A stretch of 31,238 bases of DNA from Lustribacter sp049512335. GTDB taxonomy: Bacteria; Vulcanimicrobiota; Vulcanimicrobiia; Vulcanimicrobiales; Vulcanimicrobiaceae. The position numbers and the translations under genes are program-made. The stretch spans positions 1 through 31,238 of the forward strand of contig JBEKXE010000038.1 of NCBI GenBank assembly GCA_049512335.1. Direction: 5' to 3'. Below are positions 8,752 to 15,649 of this stretch, in pieces. Under the pieces are notes generated by a model. It saw only the letters and a program-made list of their open reading frames with translations. It did no database searches and was not told the origin of the DNA. The stretch's first letter is position 1. Each line of letters opens with the position of its first letter.

Positions 8752-9882
8752 GTGGCAACGCGAAACTACGACCTGCCGTATGAAACGTTCATAACGTCCG
8801 AGGACATTCCGATCCACCGCTCCGCGTTGGGGGTGTCCGACGTGACGCTGCTCCCGCGGGCCCCGTGGAGACGCACCGGAGGGCTGGGGACGTTCATCGA
8901 GTTGGATGGGACGTTCCAGTCGGAGCGAGGGCTCTACGTCGGAGAAATCCCGGCCCGCTCGGAACTGGTCCCCGAAGCGCACCTCTACGAAGAACAGATC
9001 TACATTCTGAGCGGCCGCGGCACTACGACGGTGTGGCAAGGCGCCCAGGGGCGCACGTCCATCTTCGAGTGGGAGCGCGGCTCCGTCTTCGCGATCCCGC
9101 CGAACGTCTCGCATCTGCTCGCCAATGCCGGCGACGAACCCGTCGTCTACATGGGCGTGACGACCGCGCCGCGTCTGATGAATTCGCTCTACGACATCTC
9201 GATTGTCTTCACGTCGACCCACCGGTTCGTCGACCTCGACGTCCCGTCCGGTAACTACTTTCTCTCGCCGGACGAGACGTGGACGAAGGGCTGGTACAAG
9301 CAAACCATGGTCGACACGCGGTTCATCCGCAACGTCTTCGATTTTCTTCCGGATCCGCAAGAGCAAAAAGTTGCGGGCGGTCGCCTCACGGGTTATGCGA
9401 TGGGGCCGCGCTTTCCGCGCGGACACATTTCGACCTGGCCGCAGGGCTGCTATCACAAGGCGCACTATCACGGCCCGGGCGCGCTCGTGCTCGGCCTCGA
9501 CGGTGACGGTTACGTGCTGGCGTGGGATTCGGCGCTCGGTGCGCATCCCTACGCCGGCGGCGCCGGCGATCGGGTGCAGCGGCTGAAGTGGGGTGCGAAC
9601 AGCCTCTACAGCCCGCCGAACAAATACTTCCACCAGCACTTCAATACGTCGCCGGGTGAAGCGCGCCACGTCGCCGTGTACGGCGAAAACCTGCCGCTCG
9701 GCATGCACGACATGAACGCCGAAGACGGGTGGAAGGGGCACAAGAGCGTGAGCGAGGGCGGCACGCTGATCGAATACGAGGATGAAGATCCGCAGATTCG
9801 AGCCGACTTCATCGCGGCGCTGCGGGAACGAGGGCTGACGTGCTCGATGCCGCCGGTCAGCCATCGCTTGGTTGCCGGCTAG
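8752..9882 (+). CDS. bicupin domain protein (possible ring-cleavage-type dioxygenase relative)
   Basis: A 376-residue protein with two cupin-like halves. The first contains EEQIYILSGRGTTTVW and GSVFAIPPNVSHLLANAG (a His after PPNVS). The second contains CYHKAHYHGPGALVLGLDG, with a HxxHYH cluster that could bind metal, and a later FHQHFN. This arrangement recalls gentisate/hydroxynaphthoate dioxygenase-type bicupins, but the match is to the fold only. I start at GTG 8752 because no ATG, GTG or TTG occurs in frame between the PilZ stop and this codon. The SD is poor: an AAGGAG lies 28 bases upstream, too far to serve normally. The gene converges on the class II aldolase with 3 bases between them. 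Confidence 0.8.
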   Translation: MATRNYDLPYETFITSEDIPIHRSALGVSDVTLLPRAPWRRTGGLGTFIELDGTFQSERGLYVGEIPARSELVPEAHLYEEQIYILSGRGTTTVWQGAQGRTSIFEWERGSVFAIPPNVSHLLANAGDEPVVYMGVTTAPRLMNSLYDISIVFTSTHRFVDLDVPSGNYFLSPDETWTKGWYKQTMVDTRFIRNVFDFLPDPQEQKVAGGRLTGYAMGPRFPRGHISTWPQGCYHKAHYHGPGALVLGLDGDGYVLAWDSALGAHPYAGGAGDRVQRLKWGANSLYSPPNKYFHQHFNTSPGEARHVAVYGENLPLGMHDMNAEDGWKGHKSVSEGGTLIEYEDEDPQIRADFIAALRERGLTCSMPPVSHRLVAG

Positions 9883-9885
9883 CCG

Positions 9886-10614
9886 TCAGCGCGCGTTCTG
9901 TACCTCATCGAGCCACATCTGCCAGATGCGGTCGACGCCGTGGCTGGGTCCGGCCGTCGTCGGGCGGTTGGACTGCATCGCGCGCACTTCGTCGGGATCG
10001 AGGTATTCGATCGGCCGGTTGAGCGCCAGCGTTTGCAGCAACAGCTGCGCGTTGCGCTCGGTGTAGATCGCGCGCGAGACCGCTTCGCGGATGTGGGGCG
10101 CAACGATCGTATTGCCGTGGCCGCGCATCAACACGACGCTGTGGTCCGCGAGCTTCGCGACCAGCGCCTTACCCACGGCCGGGTTGTCGACGAGCGGGGT
10201 GGTGGCTTCGGGCACGAAGCGCGAGTTGAAGACGGGGACGCCGGACTGCAAGCACGAGGCCTGATTGATGATCGGGCGCAGCGGCACGTCGGTGACGCTG
10301 AACGGGATGACGGTCGGGGAGTGGCTGTGGATGACGCCGTTCACGTCGGAGCGCGCGCGGTACACCTCGGCGTGGATGAAGCGTTCCGAGTAGAGCGGCC
10401 GCCCCGCGTCCACGACCGGTTTGCCGTCGAGATCGAGCTCGAGAATGTCCTTGGCGGTCACGCGTCCGGGCGCGATCGCCGCGGCGATCAGAAAACGCTG
10501 TGGATTTTCGGGATGGCGGATGCTGGCGTGGCCGTAGCCGTCGACAACTCCGTGATGGTAGAGGATATGATTGGCGGCGACCAGGTCTTCGATCAGTTGA
10601 TGCAGTTCCGGCAT
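9886..10614 (-). CDS. class II aldolase/adducin family protein
   Basis: A 242-residue zinc-dependent class II aldolase (L-fuculose-phosphate aldolase/RhaD family). Visible elements are NHILYHHGVVDGYGHASIR at the N-terminus, a pre-motif SERFIHAEVY (77-85), the zinc pair H96 and H98 in VIHSHSP, and RGHGN with the third zinc His. The start at 10614 is supported by AGGGG six bases upstream and by alignment to the family; an in-frame extension to 10731 would run into the divergent MFS gene. Its C-terminus is nearly the same as the fragment at 1-80, so the region carries two copies on opposite strands. In this family substrates range from sugar phosphates to decarboxylation of aromatic or keto acids, so the reaction is open. 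Confidence 0.92.
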   Translation of the reverse strand: MPELHQLIEDLVAANHILYHHGVVDGYGHASIRHPENPQRFLIAAAIAPGRVTAKDILELDLDGKPVVDAGRPLYSERFIHAEVYRARSDVNGVIHSHSPTVIPFSVTDVPLRPIINQASCLQSGVPVFNSRFVPEATTPLVDNPAVGKALVAKLADHSVVLMRGHGNTIVAPHIREAVSRAIYTERNAQLLLQTLALNRPIEYLDPDEVRAMQSNRPTTAGPSHGVDRIWQMWLDEVQNAR

Positions 10615-10645
10615 GTGTTTCCCCTGTGTGGACGCGAATGCGCGC

Positions 10646-11848
10646 ATGATGAGGTGGCGGACGACCCTCTTCATCATGGTGGGAATCCAGGCCCTCAGCG
10701 TCGGCTCGTTTTTCTTTGCGCTGCCCTTCATCCCGTTCCAAGTCGAGGCACTCGGCGTTCACGACCCGGCCGCCGTCGATTTGTGGTCGGGCGTCATCTT
10801 CTCGATCAATGCGCTCACCGGAGCGCTGTTCGCGCCGTTGTGGGGCGACGTCGCCGATCGCGTCGGGCGCAAAGCGATGGTCGTTCGTTCGAGCATCTTC
10901 GGAGGCTTGACCGCGGCGATGATGGCGTTCTCGCCGAACGTCTGGATTCTGACCACCTCGCGCGCGTTGATGGGCGTCGCGGGTGGTTTCACGAGCGCCG
11001 CGACGGCGCTGGTCGGTTCGATCGTCCCGGAATCGGAGCTCGGTTTCGCGCTCGGGTGGATGACGACGGGACAGATCGTCGGCACGCTGCTCGGGCCGCT
11101 CGCCGGCGGCGTGTTCATCGACGCGTCGCACAACTACCGCTCCGTCTACTTGCTCACGACGCTCGGAACGTGGACCTGCGCGTTTCTCTGCTGGCGTTTC
11201 GTGCGCGAAGAATTTGCGCGCCCGCCCCGGACGTCGGCGCCGCGGTTGCCGATCTGGCGCCAGTTTGCGGCGATCGTGCAAACGCCGGAAATGATGCCGA
11301 TGTTCGCGGTGCTCGTGCTCGGGCAGGTTGCGATCCTCTCGACGCAACCGGTGATCGCGCTCTACGTGCGCCAGATGGTCGGGCCGTCGCCCGCGATCGG
11401 CGGGTACGTCGGCGCGTCGTTCGCCGTGATGGGGATCGCCGATCTCTTGGCCTCGCCGTTCCTCGGCAAACGCAGCGATAGGATCGGCTACCGGCGGGTG
11501 CTGCTGATCTCGATTGCCGGTGCGGCGCTCTTCACGATCCCGCAGGCGTTCGTGCACGACATCTGGGCGTTCATGGCGTTGCGTTTCGGCGTCGGGATCT
11601 TTCTCGGCGGAATCATTCCGACGGCGGTCGCATGGATCGGCCGGCAATTTCCGGCCGAACAGCGCGGGCGCGTCTACGGCGTCGTGTACAGCGCCATGTT
11701 TTTCGGACAATTCGCCGGGCCGACGTTCGGCGGCGCGCTGGCGGCGCGCTTCGGCATCGCGTCGGTGTTCCTCGCGACCGGCGCGTTCATGCTCCTCAAC
11801 TTCGCCTGGGTCGCGCGCGGCGTACGCGCGCCTAGCGCCGCATCTTGA
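10646..11848 (+). CDS. MFS transporter (drug/metabolite efflux type)
   Basis: A 400-residue, 12-helix inner-membrane transporter. Motif A of the major facilitator superfamily is clear in the loop after helix 2 (GDVADRVGRK), with a second half-copy after helix 8 (GKRSDRIGYRR). The G-rich LGPLAGG in helix 5 resembles the efflux-type motif C region. The exact start is uncertain. ATG codons at 10646 and 10649 fit the usual short N-terminus; an earlier ATG at 10613 would overlap the divergent aldolase start. No good SD is visible. The last 17 bases overlap the convergent SBP gene. It is probably an MdtG-like proton antiporter; its cargo is unknown. Confidence 0.9.
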   Translation: MMRWRTTLFIMVGIQALSVGSFFFALPFIPFQVEALGVHDPAAVDLWSGVIFSINALTGALFAPLWGDVADRVGRKAMVVRSSIFGGLTAAMMAFSPNVWILTTSRALMGVAGGFTSAATALVGSIVPESELGFALGWMTTGQIVGTLLGPLAGGVFIDASHNYRSVYLLTTLGTWTCAFLCWRFVREEFARPPRTSAPRLPIWRQFAAIVQTPEMMPMFAVLVLGQVAILSTQPVIALYVRQMVGPSPAIGGYVGASFAVMGIADLLASPFLGKRSDRIGYRRVLLISIAGAALFTIPQAFVHDIWAFMALRFGVGIFLGGIIPTAVAWIGRQFPAEQRGRVYGVVYSAMFFGQFAGPTFGGALAARFGIASVFLATGAFMLLNFAWVARGVRAPSAAS

Positions 11849-12788
11849 GGATGACGGGGCTGAAGAGGTCGCGCGCGTCGAAGCTGCGATCGATCAGCTT
11901 CAACCGGGCCAGCGCATCGATTTCCACCTGAACGAGCGACGGATCGATCGTAGTCGCGAAGCGTTCGCGCCGCACGCGTTTGGCGACCGCCGGATCGATG
12001 TGCGCGAAGTCGACCAGCCACGGCAGCGTTTGATCCGGGTGCTGGTTGGCGAAAGCGCCGCCGTCGAGCACGGCGGTTGCGAAGCGCCGCACCGTGTCGG
12101 GATTGGCGTTGATGTAGTCGGGCACCCCGACGTAGGCCGCTTCCAGATAGCGCAGCGCGATCGCGTCGAAGATCTTGGCGAAGATCTTCACGTTGCCGTC
12201 GCCGACCGCTTGCGAGAGGAAGGGCTCGGCCAGCGCCGCGGCTTGCACGCGGCCGGTTTCGAGCGCGGCTACTTGCGCGGACGGCGGCACCTCGACCAGC
12301 TTCACGGTACTCGACTGGCCGCCGTTCTGGTCGACCCAGGCCAACGTCGAGGTCGAGAGCAAGTCGCCGATCGCGGTCACGGCGATCGTCTTCCCGTTGA
12401 GGTCGGCGCCGTTCTTGAAGCCGCTGTCGGTGCGCACGCACAGGACTTGCGTCGGATCGTTCGTGTCGTAGATCGCGCCCGGGCAGACGATTTGGAACGG
12501 CACGCCTTGCAAATGCGCCTTGATCAGCGTCACGACGTTGGAGCCGGCGAATTGCAGCGAACCACCGACGACCGCTGCCGAGTTGGACGCGCCGCTGCCG
12601 ATCACGAACTCGGCGTCGATACCTTGCTTCGCGAAGTAGCCGGCCCGCTGGGCGGAGACGCAGCCCATCGCGCCGTCGATCGCCGACGTGCCGAGTTTGA
12701 TGTGCGCCGGCGCCGGTTGCCCGAGCGCGGCGCGCGACGTCGCAACGAGCGCGGCCCCGGCGGCCAGAAACGAAGCTCGAGATGACAT
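11832..12788 (-). CDS. ABC transporter substrate-binding protein, NMT1/SsuA-like
   Basis: A 318-residue binding protein. The signal is MSSRASFLAAGAALVATS with an Ala-rich cleavage region near AALGQ. The mature part reads HIKLGTSAIDGAMGCVSAQ, SGASNSAAVVGGSLQFAGS and KNGADLNGKTIAVTAIGDLL. It is the closest relative in the window of the SBP at 1199-2173: they share the VD(Q/R)(N/S)GG...QFVE/KLVE block and a FAN(Q/T)HPDQT segment. Two starts compete: ATG 12800 overlaps the upstream stop as ATGA, while ATG 12788 has GAGGG five bases upstream; I prefer 12788. A longer in-frame reading to 13172 is antisense noise over the upstream gene. No transporter partner is nearby. Confidence 0.9.
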   Translation of the reverse strand: MSSRASFLAAGAALVATSRAALGQPAPAHIKLGTSAIDGAMGCVSAQRAGYFAKQGIDAEFVIGSGASNSAAVVGGSLQFAGSNVVTLIKAHLQGVPFQIVCPGAIYDTNDPTQVLCVRTDSGFKNGADLNGKTIAVTAIGDLLSTSTLAWVDQNGGQSSTVKLVEVPPSAQVAALETGRVQAAALAEPFLSQAVGDGNVKIFAKIFDAIALRYLEAAYVGVPDYINANPDTVRRFATAVLDGGAFANQHPDQTLPWLVDFAHIDPAVAKRVRRERFATTIDPSLVQVEIDALARLKLIDRSFDARDLFSPVILKMRR

Positions 12789-12796
12789 GAAAGCCC

Positions 12797-13183
12797 TCAT
12801 TTCGCTCGCACGCGATTGTTCTTCGCCTGATGCTCGAGCTCGACCAGGCCGAGCGCCTCGAGTACCGGCGGTACGTACATGGCAAACCGCCCGCGCAACC
12901 CCTTCTTGATCCCGTACCAGCCGCCGGCGGGATTCTTCGGGTCGCGCGCCCAGGCTTCGAGCGTGCCGGCCGCCGCCGGCTTCTGCTCGTCGGCGCTTCC
13001 GAGTACGACCCAATCGCCGGCGGCTTTGAGGAAGGCGGTGGCATCCTCGATGCAACGCAGATGATACCGCAACTGCGTTTTTCCGACTTGCACGACCAGC
13101 ACCGGCGGATCGGCGGCCGGATCGCGCCACGCCTCGTATTCGGCCGTGCCCGGCGGTGTTTTCAAGCCCCACTTCTCGGTCAT
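12797..13183 (-). CDS. small conserved protein of unknown function
   Basis: A 128-residue soluble protein with no signal or membrane segment. It starts MTEKWGLKTPPGTAEYEAW, has a central VGKTQLRYHLRC strand and ends with a basic, Gly-rich stretch (GGWYGIKKGLRGRF) followed by VPPVLEALGLVELEH. The start is set by the first ATG that gives a folded-looking composition; the longer reading upstream is antisense to the DUF427 gene. From memory it resembles a small family of uncharacterised proteins, but I cannot name the family with certainty. It overlaps the next SBP's first possible ATG (ATGA), so the two are probably co-transcribed. It starts 60 bases from the divergent DUF427 start. Confidence 0.75.
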   Translation of the reverse strand: MTEKWGLKTPPGTAEYEAWRDPAADPPVLVVQVGKTQLRYHLRCIEDATAFLKAAGDWVVLGSADEQKPAAAGTLEAWARDPKNPAGGWYGIKKGLRGRFAMYVPPVLEALGLVELEHQAKNNRVRAK

Positions 13184-13230
13184 TTCAGCCCTCAGGTGGC
13201 CATGACGGCCAACGCCTTCACGCCGAGTGC

Positions 13231-13236
13231 TAATAT
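13231..13236 (+). promoter_or_regulatory. candidate -10 box for the DUF427-selenoprotein operon (possibly leaderless)
   Basis: TAATAT lies 7 bases before the ATG of the DUF427 gene in an otherwise GC-rich 60-base divergent gap. Start of transcription about 7 bases after a -10 box would fall at the ATG, giving a leaderless mRNA, and no SD is present to contradict this. No convincing -35 element is seen at the normal spacing. Confidence 0.4.
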
Positions 13237-13243
13237 ATGTGCA

Positions 13244-14005
13244 ATGTCGAACTTCCCCCCGTCGCTCACCGCACTCAACCACGTTGCGCCCGTGCCGCGG
13301 CGCATCCGCGGCATGAAGGCCGGCGAAACGCTGGTCGATACGACGCGCGCGGTATACGTCTGGGAGTGGCCGCATTACCCGCAATATTATCTGCCCAAAG
13401 CTGACGTGGTGATGGAGGCCTTCGTTGAGGGCGACGACATCACCACGCCGCAGGGCGCCGGCCGGCACCTCGCATGGAAGGCCGCTGCCGTCGAGGGCCG
13501 CTCGCCGGGCCGGCTCATCACGGCATCCGCGCTCGCCGGCGTCGCCGACACGGTGCGCCTCGCGTGGGACGCGCTCGATCGCTGGTTCGAGGAAGATGAA
13601 GAAGTGTTCGTCCATCCGCGGAGCCCGTACAAGCGCGTTGATGCGCTGCGTTCGACGCGCGCGGTTCGCATCGAACTCGACGGGGTCGTTCTCGCCGAAG
13701 CGCAGGGCTGCGTGATGGTGTTCGAAACGGGTCTGCCGACGCGTTATTATATCGACCCGACGAACGTTCGTTACGCACACCTCACGGCTTCGTCCACGCG
13801 CTCCCAGTGCCCGTACAAAGGTAAGACCGGCGGCTATTGGTCCGCACAGGTGAAGGGCGTCAACGTGCCGGACATTGCGTGGTCCTATGTGTTCACGACG
13901 GCTGCGATGACACCGATTGCCGGTCTGGTCGCCTTTCTCAACGAGAAAGTCGACATCTTCATCGACGGCCGGCCCGAACCGCGCCCGGTGACGCATTTCT
14001 CGTGA
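13244..14005 (+). CDS. DUF427 domain protein (tandem domains)
   Basis: A 253-residue cytoplasmic protein with two DUF427-type (PF04248) repeats. The second, about residues 140-250, is canonical: R-A-V-R-I-E-L-D-G-V-V-L-A-E, then VFETGLPTRYYIDP, CPYKGKTGGYW, and a final AFLNEKVDIFIDG. The first repeat (about 25-125) is more diverged but keeps the YVWEWPHYPQYYLP element. Biochemical function of DUF427 is not established; an all-beta small-molecule binding fold is the usual view. There is no SD. It heads a rightward operon: its TGA stop overlaps the GTG of the DsbA-fold gene as GTGA, so the two are translationally coupled. Confidence 0.9.
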   Translation: MSNFPPSLTALNHVAPVPRRIRGMKAGETLVDTTRAVYVWEWPHYPQYYLPKADVVMEAFVEGDDITTPQGAGRHLAWKAAAVEGRSPGRLITASALAGVADTVRLAWDALDRWFEEDEEVFVHPRSPYKRVDALRSTRAVRIELDGVVLAEAQGCVMVFETGLPTRYYIDPTNVRYAHLTASSTRSQCPYKGKTGGYWSAQVKGVNVPDIAWSYVFTTAAMTPIAGLVAFLNEKVDIFIDGRPEPRPVTHFS

Positions 14006-14616
14006 CGGGCGCGAACGACGAGCCGGTGCTCCTCGTCTGGTCGGACGTTGTTTGACCGTTCTGTTATCTCGGCTCGGTCTGGGTCGAGGAAGCGGCGAAA
14101 GAACTCGGCGTTCGCACGCGTTGGCTGCCGTTCGAATTGCATCCCGAAGTGCCGCCCGAAGGCGCCGACAAGCCGTTTTCGGATGCGGAGTGGCCGATGG
14201 TTCGGGCCCGGCTCATCGGCTTGGCGGAACGCGTCGGGCTGCCGATCGATCCGCCGCGCCGCAACGCGAACTCGCGACTCGCGCTCGAAACGATGGAACT
14301 CGTGCGCTCGCACGCGGGCGATGACGCAGCCGCGAACTTCCATCACGCGGTGTCGCGCGCATTTTTCGTCGACGGAGCGAACGTGGCGGATTTCGGTTTG
14401 ATCGCCGCCGAAGCGGCGGCCTTCGGCGTTGCGAAAAACGATGTGGAAACGGCCTGGCAACGCCACGAGTTTGCGGATGCGGTCGATGCGTCGATTGCCG
14501 CGTCGCGTGCGGCCGGCGTGCGCGGGGTGCCCGCTTACGGCTGGCCGGGCCGGCGTGCGATCAGCGGTATGATGGAGCCGGAGCGGATCGTTGCGGCGTT
14601 GCAGGCCGGCCGATGA
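14002..14616 (+). CDS. DsbA-family (FrnE-like) thiol oxidoreductase, probable selenoprotein with UPFC active site
   Basis: Read from GTG 14002 to TGA 14614-14616 this is a 204-residue DsbA/2-hydroxychromene isomerase-type thioredoxin-fold protein with one in-frame TGA at 14053-14055 (codon 18). Around it the frame reads V-L-L-V-W-S-D-V-V-[TGA]-P-F-C-Y-L-G. The family consensus here is SDvvCPfCylG, so the TGA replaces the N-terminal, attacking Cys, and the resolving Cys21 is intact. The frame then continues without damage through the helical insert (RLIGLAERVGLPID) to the cis-Pro element GVRGVPAYG. A SECIS-like hairpin follows the TGA. The GTG start overlaps the DUF427 stop (GTGA) and the final TGA overlaps the MetE-like start (ATGA). 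Without recoding only residues from Met46 would be called, which lack the active site. Alternatives are a nonsense mutation or a sequencing error at one base. Confidence 0.82.
14056..14088 (+). promoter_or_regulatory. candidate bacterial SECIS element
   Basis: Directly downstream of the in-frame TGA, bases 14068-14075 (CUCGGCUC) can pair with 14081-14088 (GGGUCGAG) in eight consecutive pairs including two G-U, closing a five-base loop GGUCU at 14076-14080. The loop starts 20 bases after the TGA, inside the 16-37 base range known for bacterial SECIS elements, and has G at its first two positions as SelB binding requires. The E. coli fdhF element carries the same GGUCU in its apex, two bases closer to its UGA. 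No bulged U 5' of the loop is evident. Pairing was worked out by eye. Confidence 0.7.
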
Positions 14617-15635
14617 AGGTCCATCTCTGCGGAAGCATCGGCCTCGATACGGTCGATGACGTCATGCTGACGGTCGGGAAGCTGCTGAAAGACAACCTTG
14701 CGCGGGTTCCGGACGGCGAGCCCGGCGGACGCCGGCTGTGGATCGGCTGGCAGTATCCGGTCTTGCGGAGCAGCCCGTATCTGCAAGTCGACACCGATGC
14801 CGCCGGCAGCTCGCACTCGAAAACGGCGGCGCTGCGGATACGGGACGGCATGGAGGACGCGGTCCGTTTCGGCGAGCTCGGATACTCCCGCGAAGCGCGC
14901 GCCTCGTATGAAGACTTCGCGCGCGCCCGTCGCGCCGGCGGGCTGGCGCGCGACGCGAAATTTCAGGTCTCCTTACCCACCCCGTATGCGGTCGTTTCCT
15001 CGTACATCGCGCCGGCTGCGCGGCCGCTTGTCGAGCGCGCCTACGAGGCCGCGATGGTGCGCGAGGTCGAGCGCATCTGCGCCGCGATTCCGCCTGCGGA
15101 TCTGTGCTTCCAATGGGACGTGTGCACCGAAATGATCATGCTGGACGGACGCCATCCGCGCATGCCTGCGGTGCCGGACATGCCCGGTTTCATCACCGAA
15201 CGCTTCGAGCGGCTGTGCGCCGCCGTTCCGGCCGGCGTGGACCTGGGATTTCATCTTTGCTACGGTGACTTCGAGGGCAAGCACTTCATCGAGCCCGTCG
15301 ATATGGGCAAACTCGTCGAGATGAGCAACCTGCTGCTGGCGGCGGCAAAACGGCCGATCGCCTACGTGCACATGCCCGTGCCGATCGCGCGCAACGACGA
15401 CGCCTACTTCGCGCCGCTGGCGCGGCTGGGGCGACCGTCCGGGACGGAGCTCTTTCTGGGCTTGCTCCACCTCGAAGACGGCACCGCGGGTGCGGCCGGA
15501 CGGATTGCGGCCGCCGAGCGCGTAGTGAGCGATTTCGGGGTTGCGGCAGAGTGCGGTCTCGGTCATTGGGCGAAGCCCGAGTCGGTCGAGCGTATGCTGG
15601 AACTGCACGCCGCCGTTGCAAACCGAACGCTGTGA
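14613..15635 (+). CDS. MetE-like (cobalamin-independent methionine synthase C-terminal fold) zinc protein
   Basis: A 340-residue TIM-barrel protein resembling the core of cobalamin-independent methionine synthase and related UROD/MetE proteins, without the MetE N-terminal half. The putative zinc ligands are H214 and C216 (G-F-H-L-C-Y-G-D) and C314 (A-A-E-C-G-L-G-H), an HxC...C order as in MetE; E288 in HLEDG may serve as the fourth ligand. The spacing from HxC to the last Cys (98 residues) is a little longer than in MetE, so it is a divergent member that probably acts on a thiol or methyl substrate other than homocysteine. ATG overlaps the upstream stop (ATGA). Coupling to a probable selenoprotein redox enzyme makes thiol chemistry on a shared substrate plausible; that is inference. 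Confidence 0.75.
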   Translation: MKVHLCGSIGLDTVDDVMLTVGKLLKDNLARVPDGEPGGRRLWIGWQYPVLRSSPYLQVDTDAAGSSHSKTAALRIRDGMEDAVRFGELGYSREARASYEDFARARRAGGLARDAKFQVSLPTPYAVVSSYIAPAARPLVERAYEAAMVREVERICAAIPPADLCFQWDVCTEMIMLDGRHPRMPAVPDMPGFITERFERLCAAVPAGVDLGFHLCYGDFEGKHFIEPVDMGKLVEMSNLLLAAAKRPIAYVHMPVPIARNDDAYFAPLARLGRPSGTELFLGLLHLEDGTAGAAGRIAAAERVVSDFGVAAECGLGHWAKPESVERMLELHAAVANRTL

Positions 15636-15649
15636 GGGAGGGACCGAGT

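Noticed and set aside
6880..9864. A 994-codon open frame on the minus strand across hyuB, the SBP, PilZ and bicupin genes
   Set aside because: It lies antisense to well-supported genes, has the Arg/His/Asp/Val-rich composition typical of high-GC shadow frames, and shows no recognisable domain.
10169..11710. Long minus-strand and plus-strand frames across the aldolase and MFS genes
   Set aside because: They read antisense or out of frame through the aldolase and MFS genes, have low-complexity charged composition and no SD or domain.
14053..14055. Treating the TGA as a true stop, with the DsbA gene starting at Met46 (14137)
   Set aside because: That start removes the first beta strand and the whole active site, leaves 131 bases between tightly coupled genes, and ignores an intact family motif upstream in the same frame.
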